Source of the DNA: Scardovia wiggsiae F0424
Lineage (GTDB): Bacteria > Actinomycetota > Actinomycetes > Actinomycetales > Bifidobacteriaceae
Direction of reading: 5' to 3'
NCBI RefSeq assembly: GCF_000269605.1
Contig: NZ_AKCI01000001.1
Coordinates: 186,001-250,000 of the forward strand
DNA: 64,000 nucleotides
Of the stretch, positions 37,059 to 45,509 are shown in pieces (the first letter of the stretch is position 1; each line of letters opens with the position of its first letter). Both the position numbers and the translations under genes were made by a program. Below the pieces are notes generated by a model. That model did not search any database, was not told where the DNA came from, and was given only the letters and a program-made list of their open reading frames with translations.

Positions 37059-37991
37059 TTATCCTATGAATTCCTGGATCTGTGCGATCTGTTTAAGCCC
37101 GTCATCGTACATGTCAAAAAGCCCCTGCCGTGTTTTCTTCAGGGTATCGAGCCCGTGGAGGTCGTCAGGCGCAAGGATAAGCACTTCGCCCTTTTCCTCG
37201 TACTGTTTAGCAAGGCTTATCTGGCTATTGTACAGCTTATATCTGTTGAGGACCCGTTCTGCAGCCGCAGGGTACTGGCGTTTAAGGAGCCTCCCGGGTA
37301 TCCTGTCATGCGCCGGCTCGCGGAGCACATCCTTCTGGCGGGTAAGGACAAGGACGACTTTGGTGCATCCGTCTTCAAAAGCCTTTTCCACGGGGACAGG
37401 GTCCGCGATCCCGCCGTCAAAGTAGGGGACACCATTGATTATATAGGGGGCATTTGCCGCCGGCACACAGCTGGAGGCTTTGAAAATATCATAATTATCC
37501 TGGCTGATATCGTCTTTGGTGAAGTAATGCGGTTCGCCCGTGTTTGCATTGCATGCGACTACAGTAAGCGTGGCGGGGTTATCCCTCAGCGCTTCATAGT
37601 CAAGGGGATATTCCCCGTCATGGTTTGAAAGTCCGCTGTAAATATAGTCAAGGTTGATAAAATCGCGCTGGCTGAGCATATTGTGGAAGCTGGCATACTG
37701 GCTTCGGAAGGAATACTCGGTGTAGAACCGGAGATTCCTGCGGTACTGGCCTGACAGATAGCTTGCCATATCTGCGCTCCCTGCAGATACGCCGTAGCAG
37801 CGGTCAAAATGGATATTATGCTCTAGGCAGGCATCGAGCACCCCAGTACCGAAGATAGAACGGAACCCTCCGCCGACATCAATCACGCCTACCGTGGCAG
37901 ACGCATCTTCTGCGGAGGGGGAGCCCTGTACCGCAGGCATACTGTCTGCACGTACCTGCCGCTGCCTGTCCATATCCATATCCGTATCCAT
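37059..37991 (-). CDS. Patatin-like phospholipase
   Basis: A 310-residue protein. The oxyanion stretch DVGGGFRSIFGTG (39-50), nucleophile elbow GVSAGS (S69) and DGG (191-193) make the Ser-Asp dyad of bacterial patatin/YjjU-type hydrolases. No signal peptide, so cytoplasmic. I start at ATG 37991; a longer frame runs into the preceding PBP gene. Thirty-seven bases separate it from that gene on the same strand. Substrate unknown. Confidence 0.82.
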   Translation of the reverse strand: MDTDMDMDRQRQVRADSMPAVQGSPSAEDASATVGVIDVGGGFRSIFGTGVLDACLEHNIHFDRCYGVSAGSADMASYLSGQYRRNLRFYTEYSFRSQYASFHNMLSQRDFINLDYIYSGLSNHDGEYPLDYEALRDNPATLTVVACNANTGEPHYFTKDDISQDNYDIFKASSCVPAANAPYIINGVPYFDGGIADPVPVEKAFEDGCTKVVLVLTRQKDVLREPAHDRIPGRLLKRQYPAAAERVLNRYKLYNSQISLAKQYEEKGEVLILAPDDLHGLDTLKKTRQGLFDMYDDGLKQIAQIQEFIG

Positions 37992-38028
37992 CAAATAAAT
38001 AAGCCTGCCGTTTCTCTTTCCGCAGGCC

Positions 38029-40131
38029 TCAGCCCATAAGGCTGGGGTCAGGCTGCCCGTAATTGGGGTCATCAGGGATATTGGCGGCTTTGACGTAATC
38101 GTTCATGAAACTGGTCAGTATAGGCAGAGTATACGCGCCATACCATGTATCGTATGTACGGCCGCCAACCGTCCTTCTGGTGAACGAGACCGGCCTTTCC
38201 ATATTTCCCATAGTGGTATAGGCGGCAACGCCATTGGTGAAGATAACCGAATCCATATACTTGTCTTCTGCTGTCCCTGTTTTTGCAAAAGTCTTGCGTC
38301 CGCCGGCCAGCTGGGCATCCTTCGCAACTCCCTGAGTGACATCCTTATTGAGGATATAGGCGGTCGTCTGGGCAACTTCCTTGGAAATAGCCTGCTTGCA
38401 GCCTGCACTCGGGACCGCAAGCTCGCGGCCGTTCTTGGTGACCTTCGTTATGGCGATAGGGTCGCAGCGCACGCCATTCGCAGCTATGGTTGCATAGACG
38501 TTAGCCATGGTCAGCGGGGAGGCGTTGAGTGCGCCGATGATCATAGGGACCTGCATCTGCTTTTCAAGGTCGCTTTCGTTGATTGCAGAATTATGGTAGC
38601 CAAGGGTCTGTGCTGTCTTTGTGATAGCGCACAGGCCGATCTTCTGGGCCATTGCTGCCTGTGTGGTGTTATGCGACATGATCAGGCCATTATATGGCGT
38701 TTCAGGGTTGACTGTCCCGCCCCCTGAATTCTGGACGCTCCATACACCCGATTTTACCGGGGCACATGGGAACGTCTTCAGGGGATAAGCGGTAGAAGTG
38801 CGCAGGGATTCCATAGCTTTATGCCCGTTGGACAGCCAGGAAACCATGTTGATAGGTTTGAAAGTGGAGCCGGTCTGTACACCTATGCCTCCGCCGTCTA
38901 TCTGGTCAACAGCATAGTTGATGGCGGTACTTGTACCCCCGGCATTAGTCTCAACACTATATGTACGGTTTTGCGCTATGGCAAGGACTTTTCCGGTACC
39001 CGGCTGGACAGCTGCCATAACAGCCTCGAACCCTGACTTGTCGTCTTCGGGCACTACTTTGCGCACGGCCGCATTCGCCGCATCCTCGGCATTGACATCC
39101 ATAGTGGTGACGATATTCAGCCCTCCTGCGTACAGGAGCCTGCGCCGTTCTGTACGTGTTTTCCCAAAGGCAGGGGAGTTCAGTATGCGGTGGACCACAT
39201 AGTCACAGAAGTATGCTGCACCGCCTGCGGCCTGGCAGCCGACGCGGATATCTTTGATTTTAAGGACGCTCTGAAGGGGGACAGCTTTGTATTTTGCAGC
39301 CTCCTGCTGTGAGATGAAACGGCTGCGCACCATGAGGTCCAGCACGATATTACGCTGTTCCTGGGCATTCTGGACATTAACGGTAGGATCGTATTTCGTA
39401 GGGTTTTTGGTGATGGACGCTATTGTTGCCGCTTCGCCGGCATCAAGGTCAGCGGCGCTTTTGGAAAAGTAATGCTGTGCTGCCGTTTCCACGCCAAATG
39501 TATTGACCCCGAACTGGGCTATATTCAGATAGCCCTGGAGGATGTCTGCTTTGGAATATTTTTTCTCGATCTGGAGGGCCAGGAGCATTTCCCGTATTTT
39601 ACGGGCGATGGTATCTTCCTGGGCATGGTACGCTTCAATAGGGTCATTATCTGCCTGGGCCTGGGCTATAAGCATATTTTTGACGTACTGCTGTGTCAGA
39701 GTGGATCCGCCCTGGGTCCCGCCGCCCTTATGCACATAGGTCTGCAGGAAGGCCCTTAAAATACCTGTAGGGTCGACCCCGGAATGTTCGAAGAACCGGC
39801 GGTCTTCGCGCGCTACCACTGCCTGCTGCATGACCTTGGATACTTTGCTCAGGGGGACGTTGATACGGTTCTGGTCGTAGAACGTAGCGATCAGGGTCGT
39901 GCCGTCCGAAGCATACATGCGTGACTGCTGAGGCAGGTCAGACAGGCTGAACGTAACATTATCCGTGGTAGAGAGTGTGGGTGTCAGCTTTTTGACTGTA
40001 TCCGAAGCCATAAGGGCTCCGGGCAGCAGGAAACCAGAAGCGATGATTCCGCCTGCGACGCAGAAAATGATATAGGCCAAAATAAGCGTAGTGATACGTT
40101 TAAAATCTTTTTTGGGTTTTTCGGCTGGCAT
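38029..40131 (-). CDS. Class A penicillin-binding protein (glycosyltransferase/transpeptidase)
   Basis: A 700-residue bifunctional PBP. After a cytoplasmic stretch and one helix (about 13-37), the GT51 domain shows EDRRFFEHSGVDP (catalytic E109) and GGSTLTQQYVKN. The transpeptidase domain has SxxK as STFK (422-425), SHN (486-488) and KTGT (617-620). It polymerises and cross-links peptidoglycan. The promoter ends six bases before the ATG, so it is probably leaderless. Patatin and murI genes lie downstream on the same strand. Confidence 0.92.
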   Translation of the reverse strand: MPAEKPKKDFKRITTLILAYIIFCVAGGIIASGFLLPGALMASDTVKKLTPTLSTTDNVTFSLSDLPQQSRMYASDGTTLIATFYDQNRINVPLSKVSKVMQQAVVAREDRRFFEHSGVDPTGILRAFLQTYVHKGGGTQGGSTLTQQYVKNMLIAQAQADNDPIEAYHAQEDTIARKIREMLLALQIEKKYSKADILQGYLNIAQFGVNTFGVETAAQHYFSKSAADLDAGEAATIASITKNPTKYDPTVNVQNAQEQRNIVLDLMVRSRFISQQEAAKYKAVPLQSVLKIKDIRVGCQAAGGAAYFCDYVVHRILNSPAFGKTRTERRRLLYAGGLNIVTTMDVNAEDAANAAVRKVVPEDDKSGFEAVMAAVQPGTGKVLAIAQNRTYSVETNAGGTSTAINYAVDQIDGGGIGVQTGSTFKPINMVSWLSNGHKAMESLRTSTAYPLKTFPCAPVKSGVWSVQNSGGGTVNPETPYNGLIMSHNTTQAAMAQKIGLCAITKTAQTLGYHNSAINESDLEKQMQVPMIIGALNASPLTMANVYATIAANGVRCDPIAITKVTKNGRELAVPSAGCKQAISKEVAQTTAYILNKDVTQGVAKDAQLAGGRKTFAKTGTAEDKYMDSVIFTNGVAAYTTMGNMERPVSFTRRTVGGRTYDTWYGAYTLPILTSFMNDYVKAANIPDDPNYGQPDPSLMG

Positions 40132-40137
40132 ACTTCT

Positions 40138-40166
40138 ATTCTAAGGATAAGTATCTACCAGGGCAA
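40138..40166 (-). promoter_or_regulatory. Promoter of the class A PBP gene
   Basis: On the minus strand TTGCCC (40161-40166), a 17-bp spacer and TAGAAT (40138-40143) precede ATG 40131 by six bases. Start of transcription should fall at the ATG. Confidence 0.7.
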
Positions 40167-40228
40167 GGCGGTTCGCAGGCCATTCACACGGTCCGCATAA
40201 GCAGGGTCCGGCTGTGCTGGGCTGGGGA

Positions 40229-40957
40229 TCAGTGCTGGGAACGCAATATCAGCTTCCCCGGGCTGTAGATGATGATAGCCCGTCCGTCGCGTGCGATCCA
40301 GCCGCGGTTCGTAAAATCCATAAGGGCTTTGTTGACTGTTTCGCGGGATGTGCCTACAAGCTGTGCAAGTTCTCCCTGGGTAAGGTCATGGGGGACCAGG
40401 AGCCCTTTTTCCGTAGGCTCGCCGAAACGGCGGGCAAGGTCTATAAGCGTTTTTGCCAGGCGTGCGGGGACGTCCATGAAAACGAAGTCGCTTATACGCT
40501 CATTGTTGCGGCGCATGCGGCGCGCCAGCACCTGCAGCATGCTGACTGCCACACCGGGATGGTCATTGAGCCATTTCAGGAGGGATTCATGCGAGAGCGA
40601 GACGCCGGCCGTACTGTCCTGCATTGCCACAGCAGAAGCGGTACGCGGCCCTCCCAGGGGATCGAAAACGGGGATTTCGCCGAGTACTTCCCCCGGGCCG
40701 TGGATGCTCAGGAGCTGTATCCGTCCGTCATGCGATTCGCGGATCAGCTTGACGCGGCCACTTTCAAGGATGAACATACGGTTGTCGGTAGCACCTTCGC
40801 GGAAAATGAAATCGCCTTTGTTGAAAACCCACTGATGCAGATGCGGGATCAGCTGGTCTACTTCTGAAGGCTTGACGTGTTTGAAAAGGGCAGTGTGGAG
40901 CAGGATTATTTCAGGATCGATATTGGTGTGAGCCCTGTGCAGCTCTGGAGTATCCAT
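40229..40957 (-). CDS. Crp/Fnr-family transcriptional regulator, GlxR-like
   Basis: A 242-residue regulator. Residues about 20-135 are the cyclic-nucleotide-binding barrel (GEVLGEIPVFDPLGGPRTASA resembles the cAMP-binding phosphate cassette). The C-terminal winged helix has LTQGELAQLVGTSRETVNKA, typical of actinobacterial Crp. AGGA six bases before ATG 40957 decides the start over an upstream Met. Probably a global regulator; whether cAMP is the ligand is uncertain. It is divergent from the glycosyltransferase gene. Confidence 0.88.
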   Translation of the reverse strand: MDTPELHRAHTNIDPEIILLHTALFKHVKPSEVDQLIPHLHQWVFNKGDFIFREGATDNRMFILESGRVKLIRESHDGRIQLLSIHGPGEVLGEIPVFDPLGGPRTASAVAMQDSTAGVSLSHESLLKWLNDHPGVAVSMLQVLARRMRRNNERISDFVFMDVPARLAKTLIDLARRFGEPTEKGLLVPHDLTQGELAQLVGTSRETVNKALMDFTNRGWIARDGRAIIIYSPGKLILRSQH

Positions 40958-41038
40958 CTGAATTCCTGTTCTACGTGCCGCCATTGCGCATATCTGCAAG
41001 CTGACACCACTATACTATGCATATGCGATGACCGGCCC

Positions 41039-41044
41039 TATAAT
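41039..41044 (+). promoter_or_regulatory. -10 element of the glycosyltransferase gene
   Basis: A perfect TATAAT ends eight bases before ATG 41053. No Shine-Dalgarno is present, consistent with a leaderless mRNA. The -35 is not obvious. Confidence 0.55.
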
Positions 41045-41052
41045 GGGTGGTG

Positions 41053-41838
41053 ATGGATCGTACTACTGATATTAGTGATTCTTATAGGCCGCGGACGGTT
41101 ATCGTTATGCCTACATATAACGAAAAGGATAACCTCCCGCATACTCTTGAGGGTATATTCCGGTATTGCCCGTATGCCCATATCCTTGTGGTGGATGATT
41201 CGTCCCCGGATGGTACAGGGCAGCTGGCAGAAAAAATGGCGCAGCAGGACAGGCGCATCTTCGTTATCCACAGATCCATCAAGCGCGGGCTGGGGCCGGC
41301 ATATATCGCGGGTTTTGAATGGGCGCTCCTGCACGATTACGAGATCGTCTGTGAAATGGATATGGACGGCTCTCACCGCCCTGAAGACCTTAAGCGCGTG
41401 CTTAACGGGCTCAGCTCCCATCCTGAGGCTGACCTGTGCATAGGCTCGCGCAGGGTGCCGGGCGGCGGTACTGAGAACTGGCCGTGGTACCGCGACGCTA
41501 TTTCCAGATGCGGCTCTGCATATGCCCGCATTGCGCTGGGGCTCTCTACCCGGGATGCTACTGCCGGTTTCAGGGCATACCGCGCTGCTGCCCTGCAGCG
41601 CCTGCACCTTGATAAGATACAGGCGAACGGGTATGTTTTCCAGGTAGATATGACCCGGCGTGTGGAGTACTCCGGAGGGAAGGTCGTTGAAATCCCGATC
41701 CTGTTTGTTGAGCGTACCCGGGGCAGGTCAAAGATGGATACAGGTATAGTTATTGAGGCCATGTGGCGTGTTACTGCGTGGGGGATATCCAGGCTTTTTG
41801 GTGTGCGCCGCATACCCGGCAGCAACCGTCTCCGGTAA
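41053..41838 (+). CDS. Polyprenol monophosphomannose synthase-like GT2 glycosyltransferase
   Basis: A 261-residue GT2 enzyme. TVIVMPTYNEKDNLP, ILVVDDSSPDGTG, the DXD-type EMDMDGSH and RHLR-less but typical GSRRVPGG match dolichol-phosphate-mannose synthases such as actinobacterial Ppm1 domain 2. It lacks membrane helices and the acyltransferase half. It should transfer mannose from GDP-mannose to polyprenyl phosphate for envelope glycans. Two GTG codons in frame at 41047 and 41050 are alternative starts. Confidence 0.82.
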   Translation: MDRTTDISDSYRPRTVIVMPTYNEKDNLPHTLEGIFRYCPYAHILVVDDSSPDGTGQLAEKMAQQDRRIFVIHRSIKRGLGPAYIAGFEWALLHDYEIVCEMDMDGSHRPEDLKRVLNGLSSHPEADLCIGSRRVPGGGTENWPWYRDAISRCGSAYARIALGLSTRDATAGFRAYRAAALQRLHLDKIQANGYVFQVDMTRRVEYSGGKVVEIPILFVERTRGRSKMDTGIVIEAMWRVTAWGISRLFGVRRIPGSNRLR

Positions 41839-41915
41839 CCCTTTGCTCCCATATCCCTGCATCTTTTATGTGCGTATGATTCGGTATTCTTTCGTTTTTG
41901 TGCGATAATGTCCGT

Positions 41916-42692
41916 ATGATCCCGACACAGCGCCAGCAGTCCATACTTTCTGAACTCCATGAGAAGGGCGCTGTGCGCGTCAGTGAACTGTCCATACAGC
42001 TTGGCGTGTCTCCCATGACTGTCCGGAGGGATATAGAAGACCTTGCCGGGAAAGGGCTGCTGAAGCGTGTGCATGGAGGGGCTGTGTCTGCCAGCACCCT
42101 TCTGGCCGAGCCGCTGTTTTCTGTAAAATCACGCATGGAAACAGCTGTCAAACAGGCGATAGCGGCAAAGGCTGTGGAGTATGTGGCGCCTGGTGATGTT
42201 ATTGCTGTCGGGGGAGGGAGCACGACTTATGCTTTTGCGCAATGCCTTCTGGAAAGCAAACGCTGCGAAGGGGTGACTATCCTGACGAATTCCATACCTG
42301 TTGCGCAGCTTGCCCATTCTGCCGATGCGTCCGGCTCTGTTGAAGTGATCATGACAGGCGGGGCCGTTACCCGGTCCAATTCGCTGGTCGGCCCTATTGC
42401 CGATAAAGTTATCCGGGGCTTGAGGGTAAATACCCTGTTTACAGGTGCCCACTCGGTTTCGCTTCCCCGCGGGTTCCTTACCCCCAATTCGCTGGAAGCT
42501 GCTACCAACTCTGCTTTGATATCTATTGCTGACCTGTGCATCGCCCTGGTGGACCACACAAAGTGGGACAGTACGTCGCTGTCGCTTTTTGCTGATTTTT
42601 CACAGATAGATACTGTTATTACCGATTCGGCGCTGAGCGGGCCGCGCCGGAAGCAGACGCGCAGCCTGGTGAAGCATCTTGTGGCTGTCTGA
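41916..42692 (+). CDS. DeoR/GlpR-family transcriptional regulator
   Basis: A 258-residue regulator. The N-terminal helix-turn-helix (VRVSELSIQLGVSPMTVRRD, then LLKRVHGGA) and the DeoR sensor domain (VGGGSTTYAFAQCLL, FTGAHSVSLPRGFLTPN, VDHTKWD) are intact. GATAAT at 41904-41909 ends six bases before ATG 41916, and no Shine-Dalgarno is present. It precedes galT-galK and probably controls them through the repeats at 42739-42782. Confidence 0.87.
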   Translation: MIPTQRQQSILSELHEKGAVRVSELSIQLGVSPMTVRRDIEDLAGKGLLKRVHGGAVSASTLLAEPLFSVKSRMETAVKQAIAAKAVEYVAPGDVIAVGGGSTTYAFAQCLLESKRCEGVTILTNSIPVAQLAHSADASGSVEVIMTGGAVTRSNSLVGPIADKVIRGLRVNTLFTGAHSVSLPRGFLTPNSLEAATNSALISIADLCIALVDHTKWDSTSLSLFADFSQIDTVITDSALSGPRRKQTRSLVKHLVAV

Positions 42693-42738
42693 AATCGTCT
42701 GAACAGGGCGGCTGCATTCCGAGAAGCCGGTTATTTAT

Positions 42739-42782
42739 GTTAGAAAGTGTTCGATTCTAACAAAAACGAACAAAATCTAACA
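42739..42782. promoter_or_regulatory. Operator cluster upstream of galT
   Basis: A perfect inverted repeat GTTAGAA-N9-TTCTAAC spans 42739-42761. A second, TGTTCG-N13-CGAACA, spans 42748-42772 and interlocks with it. A third half-site ATCTAAC follows at 42775-42781. Repeated TAAC/GTTCG words are typical of DeoR-family operators. The neighbouring DeoR-type protein is the natural candidate ligand; this is inference. Confidence 0.65.
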
Positions 42783-42901
42783 TTACTGATACCATAAATC
42801 ATGAAGGCATGACATACAACAGCAGAGCAGGTAAACAGCGCCTGTAAACACTGCGGGGACAGGGCTATGAGCAGTCCTGCAGAAGCAGCAAAAGGAGCAT
42901 G

Positions 42902-44155
42902 ATGGCTACATTTATGCACTATACGCCGGGGGAATATGCACAGGGGCATATCCGCATCACCGGGACAGAGCTGTCTGACGGGCGGCAGTTCTTTTATCTG
43001 GATGATACCCCCGAGTATGTCTCAGGGGAGAAGGTGCGCGAGCTCAGAGACCCCAGGGAACTTGCCAACCGTTTCGAACCCGGCGTTGACGGCGAGGGGA
43101 ACCCCATACCGGTGCAGGCGCCTCAGATGCGCCGGGACCCGCTGACCGGGGACTGGATACCTATGGCGACTGCGCGCATGAACCGCCCGATCACGGCCGG
43201 GCCCGGGGCTACTGCCACCGGGAATCCCCTTGCTGCCCGGAATCCGGGTGACCCCTATCAGGATGGCGAGGTGCCGGATACGGATTATGACGTAGTGGTT
43301 TTTGAAAACCGTTTCCCATCAATGAACCGTATTCCGGGAGTGAAGGATGAAACGGTGTATGTGGACGGCAACCCGTTATGGCCCCAGCGACCGGCCGTAG
43401 GGCGGTGCGAAGTAGTATGCTTCGATCCGAAAGAGGACTCCCTTCCCGCTGACCTTCCTGTTTCCCGGCTTCGCACCGTAGTAGAAGCGTGGGCTTTCAG
43501 GACAGCTGAAATATCGGCGATGGAGGGTATTGAGCAGATATTCCCCTTTGAAAACCATGGGCAGGAGATCGGCGTATCGCTGGCGCATCCCCACGGGCAG
43601 ATATACTGTTTCCCGTTTGTGGCCCCGCGCCTTGAACAGGAGCTTCAGCATACGGAAGCCTACCGCAGCAGAACAGGGGGCAACCTTCTGCGCGATATCC
43701 TTAAAGGGGAAGTCGATGCGGGCGGGCGTATCGTCATGCGCAACAGCACGTGGATCGCCTATGTCCCCGCTGCTGCCCGGTGGCCTCTGGAAGTGCATGT
43801 GCAGCCAGTACGGGACGGCATATTTACCCTTGACCAGCTCAATGATAATGAACGCTGGGGGCTGGCACAGATGTATTCTGCGCTCCTTAAGCGCGGCAAC
43901 ATGTTTTTTGATACAGGCAATGGCGAAGGCATGGATCTGCCTTATATTGCCGCATGGCACCAGGCCCCTGTCCGCGACAGGCGCCGCAGCAGCTATCGCC
44001 TTAACCTACAGTTCTTCTCCTTCCGCCGTGCTGCTAATAAGATCAAGTATCTGGCCGGTTCTGAATCCGGTATGGCTGCATGGATATCTGATACGACGCC
44101 TGAAAAAATTGCTGCGCGCTTCCACGAGCTTGGTGATACGGATATTGATAAATAA
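42902..44155 (+). CDS. galT: Galactose-1-phosphate uridylyltransferase
   Basis: A 417-residue GalT. VSLAHPHGQIYCFPF holds the catalytic His-Pro-His motif, and VVFENRFPSMNR is the uridylyl-binding block. AAAGGAG just upstream fits ATG 42902; an adjacent ATG at 42899 sits only one base after it. GalT exchanges UMP between UDP-glucose and galactose 1-phosphate in the Leloir pathway. galK follows 79 bases later. Confidence 0.93.
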   Translation: MATFMHYTPGEYAQGHIRITGTELSDGRQFFYLDDTPEYVSGEKVRELRDPRELANRFEPGVDGEGNPIPVQAPQMRRDPLTGDWIPMATARMNRPITAGPGATATGNPLAARNPGDPYQDGEVPDTDYDVVVFENRFPSMNRIPGVKDETVYVDGNPLWPQRPAVGRCEVVCFDPKEDSLPADLPVSRLRTVVEAWAFRTAEISAMEGIEQIFPFENHGQEIGVSLAHPHGQIYCFPFVAPRLEQELQHTEAYRSRTGGNLLRDILKGEVDAGGRIVMRNSTWIAYVPAAARWPLEVHVQPVRDGIFTLDQLNDNERWGLAQMYSALLKRGNMFFDTGNGEGMDLPYIAAWHQAPVRDRRRSSYRLNLQFFSFRRAANKIKYLAGSESGMAAWISDTTPEKIAARFHELGDTDIDK

Positions 44156-44234
44156 CAGCCGGAAGTCAGCGGCATGCTGCGGGCAGGCTCCGGTGCAGCA
44201 GTACTGATATAGATATGGACCATGAAGGGAAATT

Positions 44235-45509
44235 ATGATAGCACAGGACAGGGATATAAGATTCATTGAGGCGATAACAGACGCCGACGGCGCGCATAAG
44301 GCGCGGGAGCTGTTCAGCCGCACGTTTGGATATGAACCGTCAGGCGTGTGGGCAGCGCCGGGACGGGTCAATCTGATCGGGGAGCATACGGATTACAATG
44401 CAGGCCTGTGCCTCCCGATTGCTTTGCCGCATCGCACTTTTATTGCGCTGGCTCCCAGACGGGATACGCGTGTGCGTACAGTGTCTGCCGTCAGGCAGGA
44501 TTCTGTAGCGGAAGCTGAACTTGAGGGGCTTAATGCCGGGGGAGTGGCAGGATGGGCTGCCTATCCGGCAGGTGTGGCATGGGCTATGCGTGAACATGGC
44601 ATGGCTGTCAGAGGTTTTGATGCGGCATTTGTATCATGTGTCCCTTTGGGGTCGGGGCTGAGCTCTTCCGCCGCTATGACATGTTCCACAGCCCTGGCGC
44701 TTGACGATGTTTATGGTCTCGGTTTTGGAAGTACGGATGAAGGCAGGGTCACTCTGATCTCTATGGCGGTCGCTTCAGAAAACGACATGGCCGGTGCCAG
44801 TACCGGAGGGCTCGATCAGAACGCCTCAATGCGCTGCCGGGCGGGCAAGGCGCTGCTCCTTGACTGCCGGCCCGGGCTGTCTGCATTGGAAAACGTGTCC
44901 CAGCAGGATTTTGACCTGGCCGCATATGGGCTTGAACTCCTTGTAGTCGATACCTGCGCCCCGCATCAGCTTAATGACGGGCAGTATGCTGCGCGCCGTA
45001 AAACATGTGAGGAAGCCGCCGCGGAACTTGGGGTGCGGAATCTCCGCCAGGCTGCTGACCAGATCGCGGATGCTTCCCGGGGTGATGCAGACAGGAAACG
45101 GGAGGGCCTGGACCGTGTGCTTGCCGCGCTTTCCGACCCTACGGAAATAAAACGTGTGCGCCACGTGATAACTGAGATATGGCGTGTGGAGGATTTCGCC
45201 GAGGCATTCGGCTCCGGAGATATCCGCACTGCCGGCAGCCTTTTCAATGCTTCACATGATTCTCTGCGCTACGACTACGAAGTGACTGCGCCGGAACTGG
45301 ATACTGCAGTGGAAGTAGCCCGCAGCAATGGAGCATATGGCGCACGCATGACCGGCGGCGGTTTCGGCGGCTCCATTATCGCGCTTGTTGATAAAGGCCA
45401 GTCCAGGCAGCTAGCGGAAAAAATAGCAGAAGCATTCTCTGCCAAAGGGTTCCGGCAGCCGCAGGCACTTACCTCAGTAGCATCTCGTGCAGCTGAACGT
45501 GTAGCTTAA
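44235..45509 (+). CDS. galK: Galactokinase
   Basis: A 424-residue GHMP kinase. APGRVNLIGEHTDYNAG is the galactokinase signature, PLGSGLSSSAAM the ATP-binding motif and ARMTGGGFGGSIIALV motif 3. GAAGGGA precedes the ATG. It phosphorylates galactose to galactose 1-phosphate for GalT. Its stop codon overlaps the stop of the convergent amidohydrolase gene by three bases. Confidence 0.94.
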   Translation: MIAQDRDIRFIEAITDADGAHKARELFSRTFGYEPSGVWAAPGRVNLIGEHTDYNAGLCLPIALPHRTFIALAPRRDTRVRTVSAVRQDSVAEAELEGLNAGGVAGWAAYPAGVAWAMREHGMAVRGFDAAFVSCVPLGSGLSSSAAMTCSTALALDDVYGLGFGSTDEGRVTLISMAVASENDMAGASTGGLDQNASMRCRAGKALLLDCRPGLSALENVSQQDFDLAAYGLELLVVDTCAPHQLNDGQYAARRKTCEEAAAELGVRNLRQAADQIADASRGDADRKREGLDRVLAALSDPTEIKRVRHVITEIWRVEDFAEAFGSGDIRTAGSLFNASHDSLRYDYEVTAPELDTAVEVARSNGAYGARMTGGGFGGSIIALVDKGQSRQLAEKIAEAFSAKGFRQPQALTSVASRAAERVA

